64,000 nt of DNA, taken from NCBI GenBank assembly GCA_017651645.1, contig JAGCCO010000022.1, positions 33,486-97,485 on the forward strand. The letters are read 5' to 3'. Shown piece after piece: positions 53,353 through 61,173 of this stretch. The notes below the pieces were generated by a model. The model was not told where the DNA came from. It saw only the letters and a program-made list of their open reading frames with translations, and did no database searches. Source of the DNA: Bacteroidales bacterium. Lineage in GTDB: Bacteria > Bacteroidota > Bacteroidia > Bacteroidales > F082. Position 1 is the stretch's first letter. Each line of letters starts with the position of its first letter. The position numbers were made by a program, and so were the translations under genes.

Positions 53353-53487
53353 ATGGTAATTGTTGCTATTGTCCTCTGTGTAATTGCTGTGGTATTATCT
53401 GCATTCCAGATTTTAGGGGTGATAGATTTTATCAATATGAAAGGAAAAAAGAAGGACAAATCCGAGAACAACAATCCACAAAAATAG
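53353..53487 (+). CDS. Small membrane protein between etfA and acyl-CoA dehydrogenase
   Basis: A 44-residue frame from ATG 53353 to TAG 53485-53487. One hydrophobic helix (MVIVAIVLCVIAVVLSAFQI) is followed by a highly basic, polar tail (KGKKKDKSENNNPQK), which predicts an N-out/C-in single-pass orientation with the tail in the cytoplasm. It is 1 base after the etfA stop and 6 bases before the dehydrogenase ATG. This tight packing supports a real gene. It may anchor the soluble Etf-dehydrogenase pair to the membrane; this is inference from position and topology. Confidence 0.65.
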   Translation: MVIVAIVLCVIAVVLSAFQILGVIDFINMKGKKKDKSENNNPQK

Positions 53488-53493
53488 AACAAA

Positions 53494-55221
53494 ATGGCAA
53501 ATTATTATAACGACAACCCGAACCTGCAATTCTACCTCGACCATCCGCTGATGAAGCGCATCGTCGAGCTGAAGGAACGCAACTTTGCGGATAAGGACAA
53601 CTACGATTACGCCCCTGTCGATTACGAAGACGCGATGGAGAACTACCGCCGTGTCCTTGACATCACGGGCGACATCACCGCCAACATCATTGAGCCTAAC
53701 TCTGAGAGCGTCGACCTCGAAGGCCCGCATCTCGAGAACGGCCGCATGATTTATGCCTCCAAGACCGTGGAGAACCTCGACGCCTGCACCAAAGGCGGCC
53801 TCTGGGGTGTCTCCATGCCGCGCCGTTACGGCGGCTTGAATCTGCCCATCATTGTCTTCTCCATGTTGAGCGAGATGGTGGCCAGCGCCGATGCCGGTTT
53901 CCAAAACATCTGGTCCCTGCAGTCGTGCATCGACACCTTATATGAATTCGGCAACGAGGAGCAACGTAAAAAGTATATCCCGCGCGTTTGTGCCGGCGAG
54001 ACCATGTCGATGGACCTCACCGAGCCTGATGCCGGTTCCGACCTGCAAAGTGTCATGCTGAAGGCCACCTATAGCGAGAAGGACGGCTGTTATCTGCTCA
54101 ATGGTGTGAAGCGTTTTATCACCAATGGCGACTCCGACATCCACCTCGTATTGGCCCGTTCTGAAGAAGGCACCAAGGACGGTCGCGGCCTGTCGATGTT
54201 CATCTACGACAAGCGTCAGGGCGGCGTCAACGTGCGCCATATCGAGCATAAGCTCGGCATCCATGGCTCCCCAACCTGCGAGTTGACCTACAAGAACGCC
54301 AAAGCTGAACTATGCGGTGAGACCCGATTAGGCTTGATCAAATATGTGATGGCTCTGATGAACAGTGCCCGTCTCGGCATCGCCGCACAGTCGGTGGGCC
54401 TTGGACAGGAGGCTTACAACGAGGCATTGAAATACGCCAGTGAGCGTCAGCAATTCCACAAGAAGATTATCGAGTTCCCTGCTGTTTACGATATGCTTTC
54501 CCGCATGAAGGCCAAGATCGACGCTGGTCGTTCGTTGCTCTATATGACCGCTCGTTATGTTGACATCTACAAGTGCCTTGAAGACATCCAACGTGAGCGT
54601 CCGCTGACACCCGAAGAGCGTGCCGAATGCAAGAAGTATTCGCGTCTCGCCGACGCCTTCACGCCTTTGGCCAAGGGCATGAACTCAGAGTACGCCAACC
54701 AGAATGCTTACGACGCCATCAGCATCCATGGCGGTAGTGGCTTCATCATGGAGTACAAATGCCAGCGCCTTTATCGCGACGCTCGTATCTTCTCCATCTA
54801 CGAAGGTACAACGCAGCTGCAGGTGGTGGCCGCCATCCGTTACATCACCAACGGCACCTACCTCACCATCATGAAGGAGATGCTGGAAAACGAGGTCTCC
54901 GAGGACTTGAAGCCCTTGCAGAACACGGTGCGCACCCTTGTGGAACTCTACGAGCAGAGCATCAACTACGTGAAGGGCGCCAACAACCAAGAGGTTCAGG
55001 ACTTCCTGGCCCGCCGTCTTTACGATATGACTGGCGACATCATGATGTCGCTGCTCATCCTCGACGATGCCACCCGTGCCCCGCATCTCTTCACCCAGTC
55101 GGCCAACGTTTACGTCCACGCCGCCGAGGAAGACGTCATCGGCAAGAGCGTTTACGTGAAGAACTTCATTGAGGAAGACTTGGTGAATTTCAGGGCTAAG
55201 GCAAAGGAAGTGGCTGAGTAA
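53494..55221 (+). CDS. Acyl-CoA dehydrogenase (long form)
   Basis: 575 residues, longer than the usual 380. The core is intact: N-terminal helical domain, MSMDLTEPDAGSDLQSVM (flavin-binding beta domain), and RDARIFSIYEGTTQLQV, whose Glu437 corresponds to the catalytic base of short-chain enzymes. The extra roughly 125 residues at the end form a helical C-terminal domain (ALQN...REVQDF-like), as in longer Bacteroidota family members. It oxidises acyl-CoA and hands electrons to the EtfAB encoded directly upstream. Chain length cannot be predicted. Confidence 0.92.
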   Translation: MANYYNDNPNLQFYLDHPLMKRIVELKERNFADKDNYDYAPVDYEDAMENYRRVLDITGDITANIIEPNSESVDLEGPHLENGRMIYASKTVENLDACTKGGLWGVSMPRRYGGLNLPIIVFSMLSEMVASADAGFQNIWSLQSCIDTLYEFGNEEQRKKYIPRVCAGETMSMDLTEPDAGSDLQSVMLKATYSEKDGCYLLNGVKRFITNGDSDIHLVLARSEEGTKDGRGLSMFIYDKRQGGVNVRHIEHKLGIHGSPTCELTYKNAKAELCGETRLGLIKYVMALMNSARLGIAAQSVGLGQEAYNEALKYASERQQFHKKIIEFPAVYDMLSRMKAKIDAGRSLLYMTARYVDIYKCLEDIQRERPLTPEERAECKKYSRLADAFTPLAKGMNSEYANQNAYDAISIHGGSGFIMEYKCQRLYRDARIFSIYEGTTQLQVVAAIRYITNGTYLTIMKEMLENEVSEDLKPLQNTVRTLVELYEQSINYVKGANNQEVQDFLARRLYDMTGDIMMSLLILDDATRAPHLFTQSANVYVHAAEEDVIGKSVYVKNFIEEDLVNFRAKAKEVAE

Positions 55222-55242
55222 GCTTCGCTGATCGTATAAATG

Positions 55243-55273
55243 AAAAAGCGCGTCTCGTTGAGATGCGCTTTTT
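55243..55273. terminator. Bidirectional terminator of the etf operon
   Basis: A 14-bp stem with one mismatch, aaaaagcgcgtctc (55243-55256) with 55260-55273, and a T-run. It overlaps the end of the minus-strand radical SAM gene (55274), so it can terminate both convergent units. Confidence 0.85.
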
Positions 55274-56215
55274 TCATTGGTAAAGGCGACCTTGCCAAGT
55301 TCCCCGTTCCAGCATCCGCTTCTCAATCCGGCTCAAAACCTCATCATAGCGAAGCTTCATCCAAGGCTCGGAGACGAGATAACGAGGTGGTACTTCACCT
55401 GCAAAACGCTCGATGACAATGTTGGGATTCAGTCGCTCCGCAAAATCGATGACGAAGTCGATGTATTCCTCCAAGTCGAAGAGATGGAAATACTCGGGAT
55501 GCTCAAGGTATTCCTCGGCCATTTTGGTGCCCTTTAAGATTTGCAGTTGGTGGAACTTGACTGTGGTCAAAGGCAGTCGCGAGATGACATCGGCGGCATC
55601 GAGCATCATGGATTTGGTCTCGCCGGGCAGCCCGAAGATGAAATGTGCTCCACAAGGGATGCCATAGTCGGCAGTCATGCGGATGGCCTTCTCCGCCGTG
55701 GCGAAGTCATGTCCTCGGTTGACACGTTTTAGGGTCTCGTCGTAGACGCTCTCCACACCATATTCCAGCATCACATAATGCGTTTTCTGGATTTCGTTGA
55801 GGTACTGCAATAGAGCCTCATCAATCAAATCAGGTCGTGTGCCTATAACAATGCCTGCAATTTCGGGCACTTTCAAAGCCTGGCTATAAATGCTCTTCAG
55901 CTCCTCCAACGGCTTGTAAGTATTCGAAAACGGCTGGAAATAAGCCAAATACTGGTTGGCGCGACGGTAACGCTTTTGATGAAACTCAATGCCTTCTTCA
56001 ATCTGTTGCTTAATGCTTTTCTCGGGCTTGCAATAGGAGGGGTTGAAAGCGGCATTGCTGCAAAAAGTGCAACCGCCAGTGCTGATTTTGCCGTCACGAT
56101 TGGGACAACTAAAGCCCGCGTCAATGCTGATTTTCTGCACACGCCCACCGAACTGCTTCGTGAAGTAGTTGCTGTAACTATTGAATCGTCGCTCGTCGCC
56201 CCAAGGGAAAGTCAT
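55274..56215 (-). CDS. Radical SAM protein, TIGR01212/YhcC type
   Basis: 313 residues. The unusual radical SAM cluster motif is present (SCPNRDGKISTGGCTFCSNA, Cys-x12-Cys-x2-Cys pattern), followed by ISIDAGF and GTRPDLIDEALL, typical of the family. Its reaction is not established. Its ATG overlaps the stop of the MauG-like gene by 4 bases, and that gene in turn overlaps the MbnP-like gene, so the three make one operon. That association suggests a role alongside the copper or protein modification genes, or a chance operon position. Confidence 0.85.
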   Translation of the reverse strand: MTFPWGDERRFNSYSNYFTKQFGGRVQKISIDAGFSCPNRDGKISTGGCTFCSNAAFNPSYCKPEKSIKQQIEEGIEFHQKRYRRANQYLAYFQPFSNTYKPLEELKSIYSQALKVPEIAGIVIGTRPDLIDEALLQYLNEIQKTHYVMLEYGVESVYDETLKRVNRGHDFATAEKAIRMTADYGIPCGAHFIFGLPGETKSMMLDAADVISRLPLTTVKFHQLQILKGTKMAEEYLEHPEYFHLFDLEEYIDFVIDFAERLNPNIVIERFAGEVPPRYLVSEPWMKLRYDEVLSRIEKRMLERGTWQGRLYQ

Positions 56216-57285
56216 GGTTTTGCATGTTTTGTGGGTTTTGTGAAATTAGGATTGCTCAGGAAGTACTCGTCTGTGAGTGTGTTCAAAAACGCCTTCAACT
56301 GGGCTTTTTCCAAGTCGGTGAGCTGGACGCCACCGTCCATCACATGGTGCATCAGTGGGTTGATGTTTTCTGAGTCCTTCACATCTTCGCTGTAGAAATT
56401 GATGACCTCGTCCAATGTGGTGAAACGGCCATCATGCATATAAGGTGCAGACACGGCGATATTGCGCAGGGTGGGGGCTTTGTAAGCACCTTGGTCCCAA
56501 TGGCTTCCCGTGATGGCCGAGCGGTCTTCGGGATCGTTGAACTCGTCGTCCAGACCGTTGTTGTAGAACAGGTTGGTGGTCATCAGGGCCTGACCACCAC
56601 CGCCATGGCAATGGAAGCAGTCGGCACCATCTTCGGTGCAAAACAGTTCATAACCGGCCAACTCATTTTCTGTAAGCTCTTCCTCGCCAAGCAGATAGCG
56701 GTCGAATTTACTGTAGGCTGAAACTAGACTCCGCACAAACTGCGCGATGGCCTTTTCAACGTTGACAAAAGTGATTTCGCGACTGCCAAAAGCCTTATAA
56801 AACAACTCGGGATAATCGTCGGTCTTCTGTAAGTATTTGACTACCTGGTTGGTGTCGGCATTGATTTCCACTGGACTTGTGACCGCAGCCAATACCATAT
56901 CCTCCAAAGTAGCCACGCCACCATTCCAGCCCAAGCCTGTGCGGTTCCAGGCCAAGTTAATCAGCGGCAACATGGCATGGTGGGTGCCCGTTGGAGCGCC
57001 AAACTCAAAACTCTTTTCTTGATGATGGCACGAAGAACAACTACGAATGCCGTCCGTTCCATCGCGACCCGAAAGCCGTGGGTCATAAAACAGCTTTCTA
57101 CCCAAGGCAACACCTTCCTCGGTCATGGGATTGTCGGCAGGGATGTTGTTCTTCGATGGGAAGTAAGAGGGCTGTGTAAGTTCATAGGGAGTCGGATGAT
57201 AGGGCTCTTCTTGCGTTGGTTTACAGGAAGATAGAACCATCATAAAGGCTACAATGAAGACCACAAACGAGTTGAAACGCTTCAT
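56212..57285 (-). CDS. MauG/MbnH-type di-haem cytochrome c peroxidase-like lipoprotein
   Basis: 357 residues from ATG 57285, a lipoprotein (lipobox VLSSC, Cys21). Two c-type haem sites are visible, CSSCH (83-87) and CFHCH (223-227), plus the family's characteristic LAWNRTGLGWNGG and PYMHDGRFTTLDEV. It belongs to the bacterial di-haem peroxidase/MauG group. Beside it lies an MbnP-like gene, as in MbnP/MbnH pairs where the di-haem enzyme oxidises a tryptophan of MbnP to kynurenine to make a copper site. The upstream part of the frame to 57339 was excluded since the lipoprotein signal begins at MKRFNSFVVF. Confidence 0.85.
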   Translation of the reverse strand: MKRFNSFVVFIVAFMMVLSSCKPTQEEPYHPTPYELTQPSYFPSKNNIPADNPMTEEGVALGRKLFYDPRLSGRDGTDGIRSCSSCHHQEKSFEFGAPTGTHHAMLPLINLAWNRTGLGWNGGVATLEDMVLAAVTSPVEINADTNQVVKYLQKTDDYPELFYKAFGSREITFVNVEKAIAQFVRSLVSAYSKFDRYLLGEEELTENELAGYELFCTEDGADCFHCHGGGGQALMTTNLFYNNGLDDEFNDPEDRSAITGSHWDQGAYKAPTLRNIAVSAPYMHDGRFTTLDEVINFYSEDVKDSENINPLMHHVMDGGVQLTDLEKAQLKAFLNTLTDEYFLSNPNFTKPTKHAKP

Positions 57286-58208
57286 GCCTTGTCTTTTTTG
57301 TAGTTCTCCATTCTCTCCTTCACGCTTTCCCAGCTCCAAAAATGCGGTTTCGGTGCGGCTTTTTGCATCACATTTTTGAACTTTTCTGCCAATTTATTGT
57401 CTTTTTCCATGGTTGTATTGCTTTCATTCTCAGTGGGTCTTCCTATTCTAAACACATCTTTCCCGTTGCCGTTAAGCAGCCTTTGTGCGGTCTGGTTCTG
57501 CATGATATGGCTGCCAAATTCGTTGAAGTCAATCGTATGGGGATTGCGGAACCAGTTGTCGATGACCATCGTCAAGTCAAGTTGGTTTTCAGTGTTCGCC
57601 TTGACATTGAAATCGATGGGCAACTCCACAATGAAGTAGTTTTGATAAAACTCGGTGAAATCCTCGTTCTGCCCGATGCCGAGATGAATGGCCAAGGGGG
57701 CAAGACGGCCTTCTGCATTCAGGTATTTCCCATTCAGTTTCATGTAGTGGTAGCCACCGCCCAACATGTCGGGCCAAAACATTTCCGAATCGGGTGGGTC
57801 ACTGAAGAGCCCGGTATAGTTGTCGGTTTCGTCTAATCCAAAGGTGAAACGGATGGCGGTGTAGTGGCCGACTTTCACAGGGCTGGAATGTAATGTTTGC
57901 GATTCCGGAATGTCAGTGTCGATGTAAAACACTCGACTGATGTCCAAAGTGTCGGAAAGACCTGACTGATGGAGCATAATCCAATCGCCTGCCTCGTTTT
58001 TCAGCTCGATGTTGGAGAGGAACCATTGTATCTCGGTGATGAGGAACTGGTTTCCAGCTTCATTCTCGTAGCATAACGAGTCAGTAACCAACGGCTTGCC
58101 ATTGACTTCATAGCCGATCTTCAGGTTGATTTCAGCCTTTTCGTTGGGCTTGGTGCAGGCCACCGCCAATAAGGCGAATACTATGACGAGGAGTCTCGGT
58201 TTCATCAT
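57282..58208 (-). CDS. MbnP-like lipoprotein (candidate copper protein)
   Basis: 308 residues, lipoprotein signal (LLAVACTKP, Cys18; start at 58208 or 58205). The fold and motifs resemble the MbnP domain: INLKIGYEVNGKPLVTDSL, ITEIQWFLSNIEL, GHYTAIRFTFGLDET and FWPDMLGGGYHYMKLNG. Several Trp (61-76 region, 145, 219) are potential sites for MbnH-mediated oxidation to kynurenine. Its stop overlaps the ATG of the MauG-like gene (ATGA), the exact arrangement expected for the pair. Residues 267-308 form an extra charged C-terminal extension (ending FWSWESVKERMENYKKDKA) with its own two Trp, not typical for the family. Confidence 0.85.
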   Translation of the reverse strand: MMKPRLLVIVFALLAVACTKPNEKAEINLKIGYEVNGKPLVTDSLCYENEAGNQFLITEIQWFLSNIELKNEAGDWIMLHQSGLSDTLDISRVFYIDTDIPESQTLHSSPVKVGHYTAIRFTFGLDETDNYTGLFSDPPDSEMFWPDMLGGGYHYMKLNGKYLNAEGRLAPLAIHLGIGQNEDFTEFYQNYFIVELPIDFNVKANTENQLDLTMVIDNWFRNPHTIDFNEFGSHIMQNQTAQRLLNGNGKDVFRIGRPTENESNTTMEKDNKLAEKFKNVMQKAAPKPHFWSWESVKERMENYKKDKA

Positions 58209-58255
58209 CTTTTGAAATTCAGCGGCGAAGATACAAAAATTCTGCCAAAATTGTG

Positions 58256-58263
58256 TATTTTTG
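58256..58263 (+). promoter_or_regulatory. Candidate -7 box for the Smr-domain gene
   Basis: TATTTTTG, a consensus -7 box, 20 bp before the start at 58284. On the minus strand a related box (TATCTTCG at 58226-58233) faces the MbnP-like operon. Confidence 0.5.
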
Positions 58264-58283
58264 CTGCCCTAATTCGAAAAACA

Positions 58284-59375
58284 ATGGCAGAATTTAAGAT
58301 TGGCGACAAAGTGAACTTCCTTAGCACCATAGGTGGGGGAAAGGTCACGAAAATCATAGACTCCCGCATGGTGATGGTCGAGGTGGAAGACGGCTTCGAG
58401 ATCCCGACTTTGATCACGGATTTGGTGTTGGACTACCGCTCCATGCCCGCACCTACCAAGCAACAGGAAATTGTCGAGAAAGTGCAGAAAGAGGTTCAAG
58501 GTCAGGAACTTTTGAAGCAACAGCAGGCCGAAGAAGCTCGTAAAGGTGGTTTGCGCCGTTTCGCGAAAGAGGCGGAGAAGGAAGGCATCTATATGGCTTT
58601 CGTACCTCACGAGCAGCAATGGCTTCTCACGGGTCCGCTTGACGTGGTGCTGGTCAACCACACGCCTTATGAGATGCTCTATACCTTCACCATCAAGGAA
58701 GAGGACAAGTTCGCCAACGTGGATTACGGTCAAGTCGACAAGTACGAGAAAATCGTCATCGAGACCATCTCGCGCGACGACCTTGAGTATTGGCTCAACG
58801 GCGTAGTACAAGCCATATTGACTGCAGAAACCTCTGATTGCGTGCTGCTTCCGTTGAATGCGCCTTTCTCGTTGCGTCCTGGACGTTTCTATAAGGAAGG
58901 CAGCTATCTGCCCTCGGGCATCTTGGGTGAGAAGTCGGTGATGATCTGTCTTTCTGAACTGATTGCTTTGAAGCATGGTGACGGCGATTTCACCAAAATC
59001 ATGAAGGAAGGTGTTGGCGCTCAGGCTCCTGCCAAAGATTTGGTAAAAAAAGAAGCACCCATCGACAAACACAGAGTAGCGCCAGGCGAGGCCATCGTGG
59101 ACTTGCACATCGGCGAGTTGATCGACAATATCTTGGGTCTTTCGAGCCACGACATGTTCAAAATCCAAACCGACTATTTCAAGAAGATGCTCGAAAGCGC
59201 TATTGCCGCCGATTACAACAAGGTGACTTTCATCCATGGTGTTGGCAATGGCGTGTTGAAGAATGCAATCATTGAGGAACTGAAAAACTACAAGAACACT
59301 GAAAACCGCATGGCCAGCATCGCCAAGTTCGGCGTTGGAGCCATTGATGTCATCATTACGGACAGGGAAAAATAA
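58284..59375 (+). CDS. DUF2027 and Smr-domain protein
   Basis: 363 residues from the ATG at 58284. An N-terminal beta-rich segment (KVNFLSTIGGGKVTKIID), the central DUF2027 region (WLLTGPLDVVLVNHTPYEML, VNHTPYEML onward), then a C-terminal Smr domain with IVDLHIGEL and the nuclease-like HGVGNGVLKNAI, corresponding to the Smr HGxGxG signature. Smr domains cut or bind nucleic acid; DUF2027/Smr proteins are typical of Bacteroidota and of unknown function. The start at 58284 was chosen over 58212 because it follows the promoter. It ends 118 bp before tRNA-Arg. Confidence 0.85.
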   Translation: MAEFKIGDKVNFLSTIGGGKVTKIIDSRMVMVEVEDGFEIPTLITDLVLDYRSMPAPTKQQEIVEKVQKEVQGQELLKQQQAEEARKGGLRRFAKEAEKEGIYMAFVPHEQQWLLTGPLDVVLVNHTPYEMLYTFTIKEEDKFANVDYGQVDKYEKIVIETISRDDLEYWLNGVVQAILTAETSDCVLLPLNAPFSLRPGRFYKEGSYLPSGILGEKSVMICLSELIALKHGDGDFTKIMKEGVGAQAPAKDLVKKEAPIDKHRVAPGEAIVDLHIGELIDNILGLSSHDMFKIQTDYFKKMLESAIAADYNKVTFIHGVGNGVLKNAIIEELKNYKNTENRMASIAKFGVGAIDVIITDREK

Positions 59376-59382
59376 TCGGAAT

Positions 59383-59442
59383 CTCTAACCGAAATGAGCC
59401 GAATCAACCAGATCGGATGTATTCGGATACGTTCGGTTAGAG
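59383..59442. repeat. Inverted repeat after the Smr-domain gene
   Basis: An 11-bp perfect inverted repeat, ctctaaccgaa (59383-59393) with 59432-59442, and an inner ccgaat/attcgg pair (59399-59404 with 59421-59426). It lies just before the terminator. It is a likely member of the genome's intergenic palindromes. Confidence 0.6.
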
Positions 59443-59455
59443 GCATAAAACAAGT

Positions 59456-59490
59456 AGGGCCGTCAAATTATTATTGACAGCCCTGTCTTT
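59456..59490 (+). terminator. Terminator of the Smr-domain gene
   Basis: An 11-bp stem with one mismatch, agggccgtcaa (59456-59466) with 59474-59484, followed by tgtctttt. It sits directly before the end of the tRNA gene. Confidence 0.75.
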
Positions 59491-59493
59491 TTG

Positions 59494-59565
59494 TGAACCC
59501 GCTGGGAATCGAACCCAGAGCGAAGGAACCGGAATCCTTTATTTTATCCATTAAACTACGGGTCC
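59494..59565 (-). tRNA. tRNA-Arg (anticodon CCG)
   Basis: The minus strand folds into a cloverleaf: acceptor GGACCCG/CGGGTTC with one G-U pair, an anticodon arm AAGGA-TTCCGGT-TCCTT giving anticodon CCG (decodes CGG), and a T arm with GGTTCGATTCC. The discriminator is A and no CCA is encoded. The gene stands alone, flanked by a terminator on one side and the yitT promoter on the other. Confidence 0.95.
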
Positions 59566-59582
59566 TTTTTGAGACTGCAAAA

Positions 59583-59613
59583 TTAGAAAGAATTTGGAAA
59601 TTTTGTACCTTTG
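59583..59613 (+). promoter_or_regulatory. Promoter of the second yitT gene
   Basis: TACCTTTG (59606-59613) is a -7 match; TTAG at 59583-59586 is one base from TTTG and is spaced 19 bp. The leader to the ATG at 59670 is about 50 nt. Confidence 0.6.
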
Positions 59614-59669
59614 CCGCTTCAAAAAGGGTGTTTTTTAATTTAATTAACTGAATCATAATTGCTTGAGTT

Positions 59670-60614
59670 ATGAAAAACGAGAAATTGAAACAACAAATCC
59701 TGGCCTATGCCTTGTTGGTGTTAGGTTCGGCTCTTTTCGCCGTTGGCGATGTGATGTTCGTGAATCCCTACCACTTGGCGCCTGGCGGTGTGTATGGTCT
59801 CGCCAACGTGTTCAACGCCATGTGGGGATGGAAAATCTCTCTGGCGGGCATCTGCATGGACATCCCTCTGCTCATCATCGGCACCATCATACTTGGCCCC
59901 AAGTTCGGCGTCAAGACGGTTATTTCGGTCATCCTGATACCTGTGTTTACCTATATTCTTGAAACATGGTGGGGCTATGCACCTGTCATCCACGACGGCG
60001 CCTTCTTCGACACGGAACTCCAGTCGTCGTTGTTCTTCATGGACGGTGATGTGCAGCGCTACTTCATGCCTGACTTCTTCCTGAACACGGTTGTTGCAGG
60101 TCTTATCTATGGTGTTGCCATCGGTGTTATCTTCCGTTCGGGTGCCACTTCGGGTGGTTCCGACATCATCGCCATGATTGCCCACAAATACACCAAAATC
60201 AGCCTTGGAACCCTTGTGCTCATCGTCGACAGCATCATCTCGCTGACCACCCTCGTGGCCTTCGAGGATATCCGTCTGCCTATCTATTCCATCATCCTTA
60301 TCTTCATCGAGAGCAAGATTATCGACCTCGTGGTGGAAGGCGTGAAGAGCTACAAGACGGCCTTCATCGTCACGGATAAGATTGATGAGGTGCGTGATTT
60401 TATTATTAAGGAATTGGACAGAAGCGGTACCGTTTTCGCGGGTAGCGGTCTCTATCAAGGTGCCGAGCGCAAGATGATCTACGTCACCTTGAACCGTTCT
60501 GATTTGGTGAAACTGAAAGCCAACCTCCGTTTCCTTGACCCCAATGCTTTTGTTAACGTGATTGAAAGTTCGGAGATTATGGGTAACGGCTTTAAGGCTT
60601 TGCCTACTGAATAG
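59670..60614 (+). CDS. YitT family membrane protein (copy 2)
   Basis: 314 residues. Membrane helices fill about 8-235; the conserved glycine-rich motif appears as FRSGATSGGSDIIAMIAHKY. The C-terminal DUF2179 domain has KTAFIVTDKIDEVRDFIIKEL, then GTVFAGSGLYQGAERKM. The architecture matches the copy at 25518, from which it is clearly diverged. Its 3' end overlaps the convergent purN gene by 11 bases. Substrate is unknown. Confidence 0.88.
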   Translation: MKNEKLKQQILAYALLVLGSALFAVGDVMFVNPYHLAPGGVYGLANVFNAMWGWKISLAGICMDIPLLIIGTIILGPKFGVKTVISVILIPVFTYILETWWGYAPVIHDGAFFDTELQSSLFFMDGDVQRYFMPDFFLNTVVAGLIYGVAIGVIFRSGATSGGSDIIAMIAHKYTKISLGTLVLIVDSIISLTTLVAFEDIRLPIYSIILIFIESKIIDLVVEGVKSYKTAFIVTDKIDEVRDFIIKELDRSGTVFAGSGLYQGAERKMIYVTLNRSDLVKLKANLRFLDPNAFVNVIESSEIMGNGFKALPTE

Positions 60615-61173
60615 CCTTCAGGACTTGTTCAATGGCAATAGGGAAATACGCCTGCTCCAATTGGTGGATTTTGGCCGCCAGGGAGTCAGGCGTTTCTTTT
60701 TCGTCCAGGCTGACACGGGCTTGAAGGATGATTTCACCGCTGTCGTACAACTCGTTAACATAGTGTACGGTGATGCCCGATTGGGCTTCCTTCGCTGCCA
60801 CTACCGCTTCATGCACATGCTCGCCATAGAAGCCCTTTCCGCCGTATTTGGGCAATAGGGCAGGGTGGATGTTGACAATCTTTTTCTGGAAGGCTTTGAC
60901 CAGGTTTTCCGGAAGCTTCCATAGGAAACCCGCCAGCACGATGAGGTCGACATGAAGGTCTTGCAACTCCTTGATGAAGGCCTCGCTCCTGAATTCCTCT
61001 TTGGTGATCATGCGCAGCGGAATGCCCAAATTTTTCGCCCTTTCGATGGAATAGGCCTTGGGATTGTTGCACACCACGTTGACGATTTCAACGTCTTTGT
61101 CGCTGGCGAAATACTCGGCAATACGTTGCAGGTTGGTGCCGTTGCCGCTGACGAATATGGATAGTCTTTTCAT
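60604..61173 (-). CDS. purN: Phosphoribosylglycinamide formyltransferase
   Basis: 189 residues from ATG 61173, close to the usual 190-210. The PurN motifs are intact: SGNGTNLQRI for substrate binding, NIHPALLPKYGG with catalytic Asn101 and His103, and YDSGEII with Asp144. It transfers a formyl group from 10-formyl-THF to GAR in purine synthesis. No other pur gene is near. The start overlaps the stop of the upstream gene by 4 bases (ATGA), which links it with an exported protein of unrelated function. Longer in-phase start to 61221 was rejected because it would overlap that gene further. Confidence 0.94.
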   Translation of the reverse strand: MKRLSIFVSGNGTNLQRIAEYFASDKDVEIVNVVCNNPKAYSIERAKNLGIPLRMITKEEFRSEAFIKELQDLHVDLIVLAGFLWKLPENLVKAFQKKIVNIHPALLPKYGGKGFYGEHVHEAVVAAKEAQSGITVHYVNELYDSGEIILQARVSLDEKETPDSLAAKIHQLEQAYFPIAIEQVLKAIQ

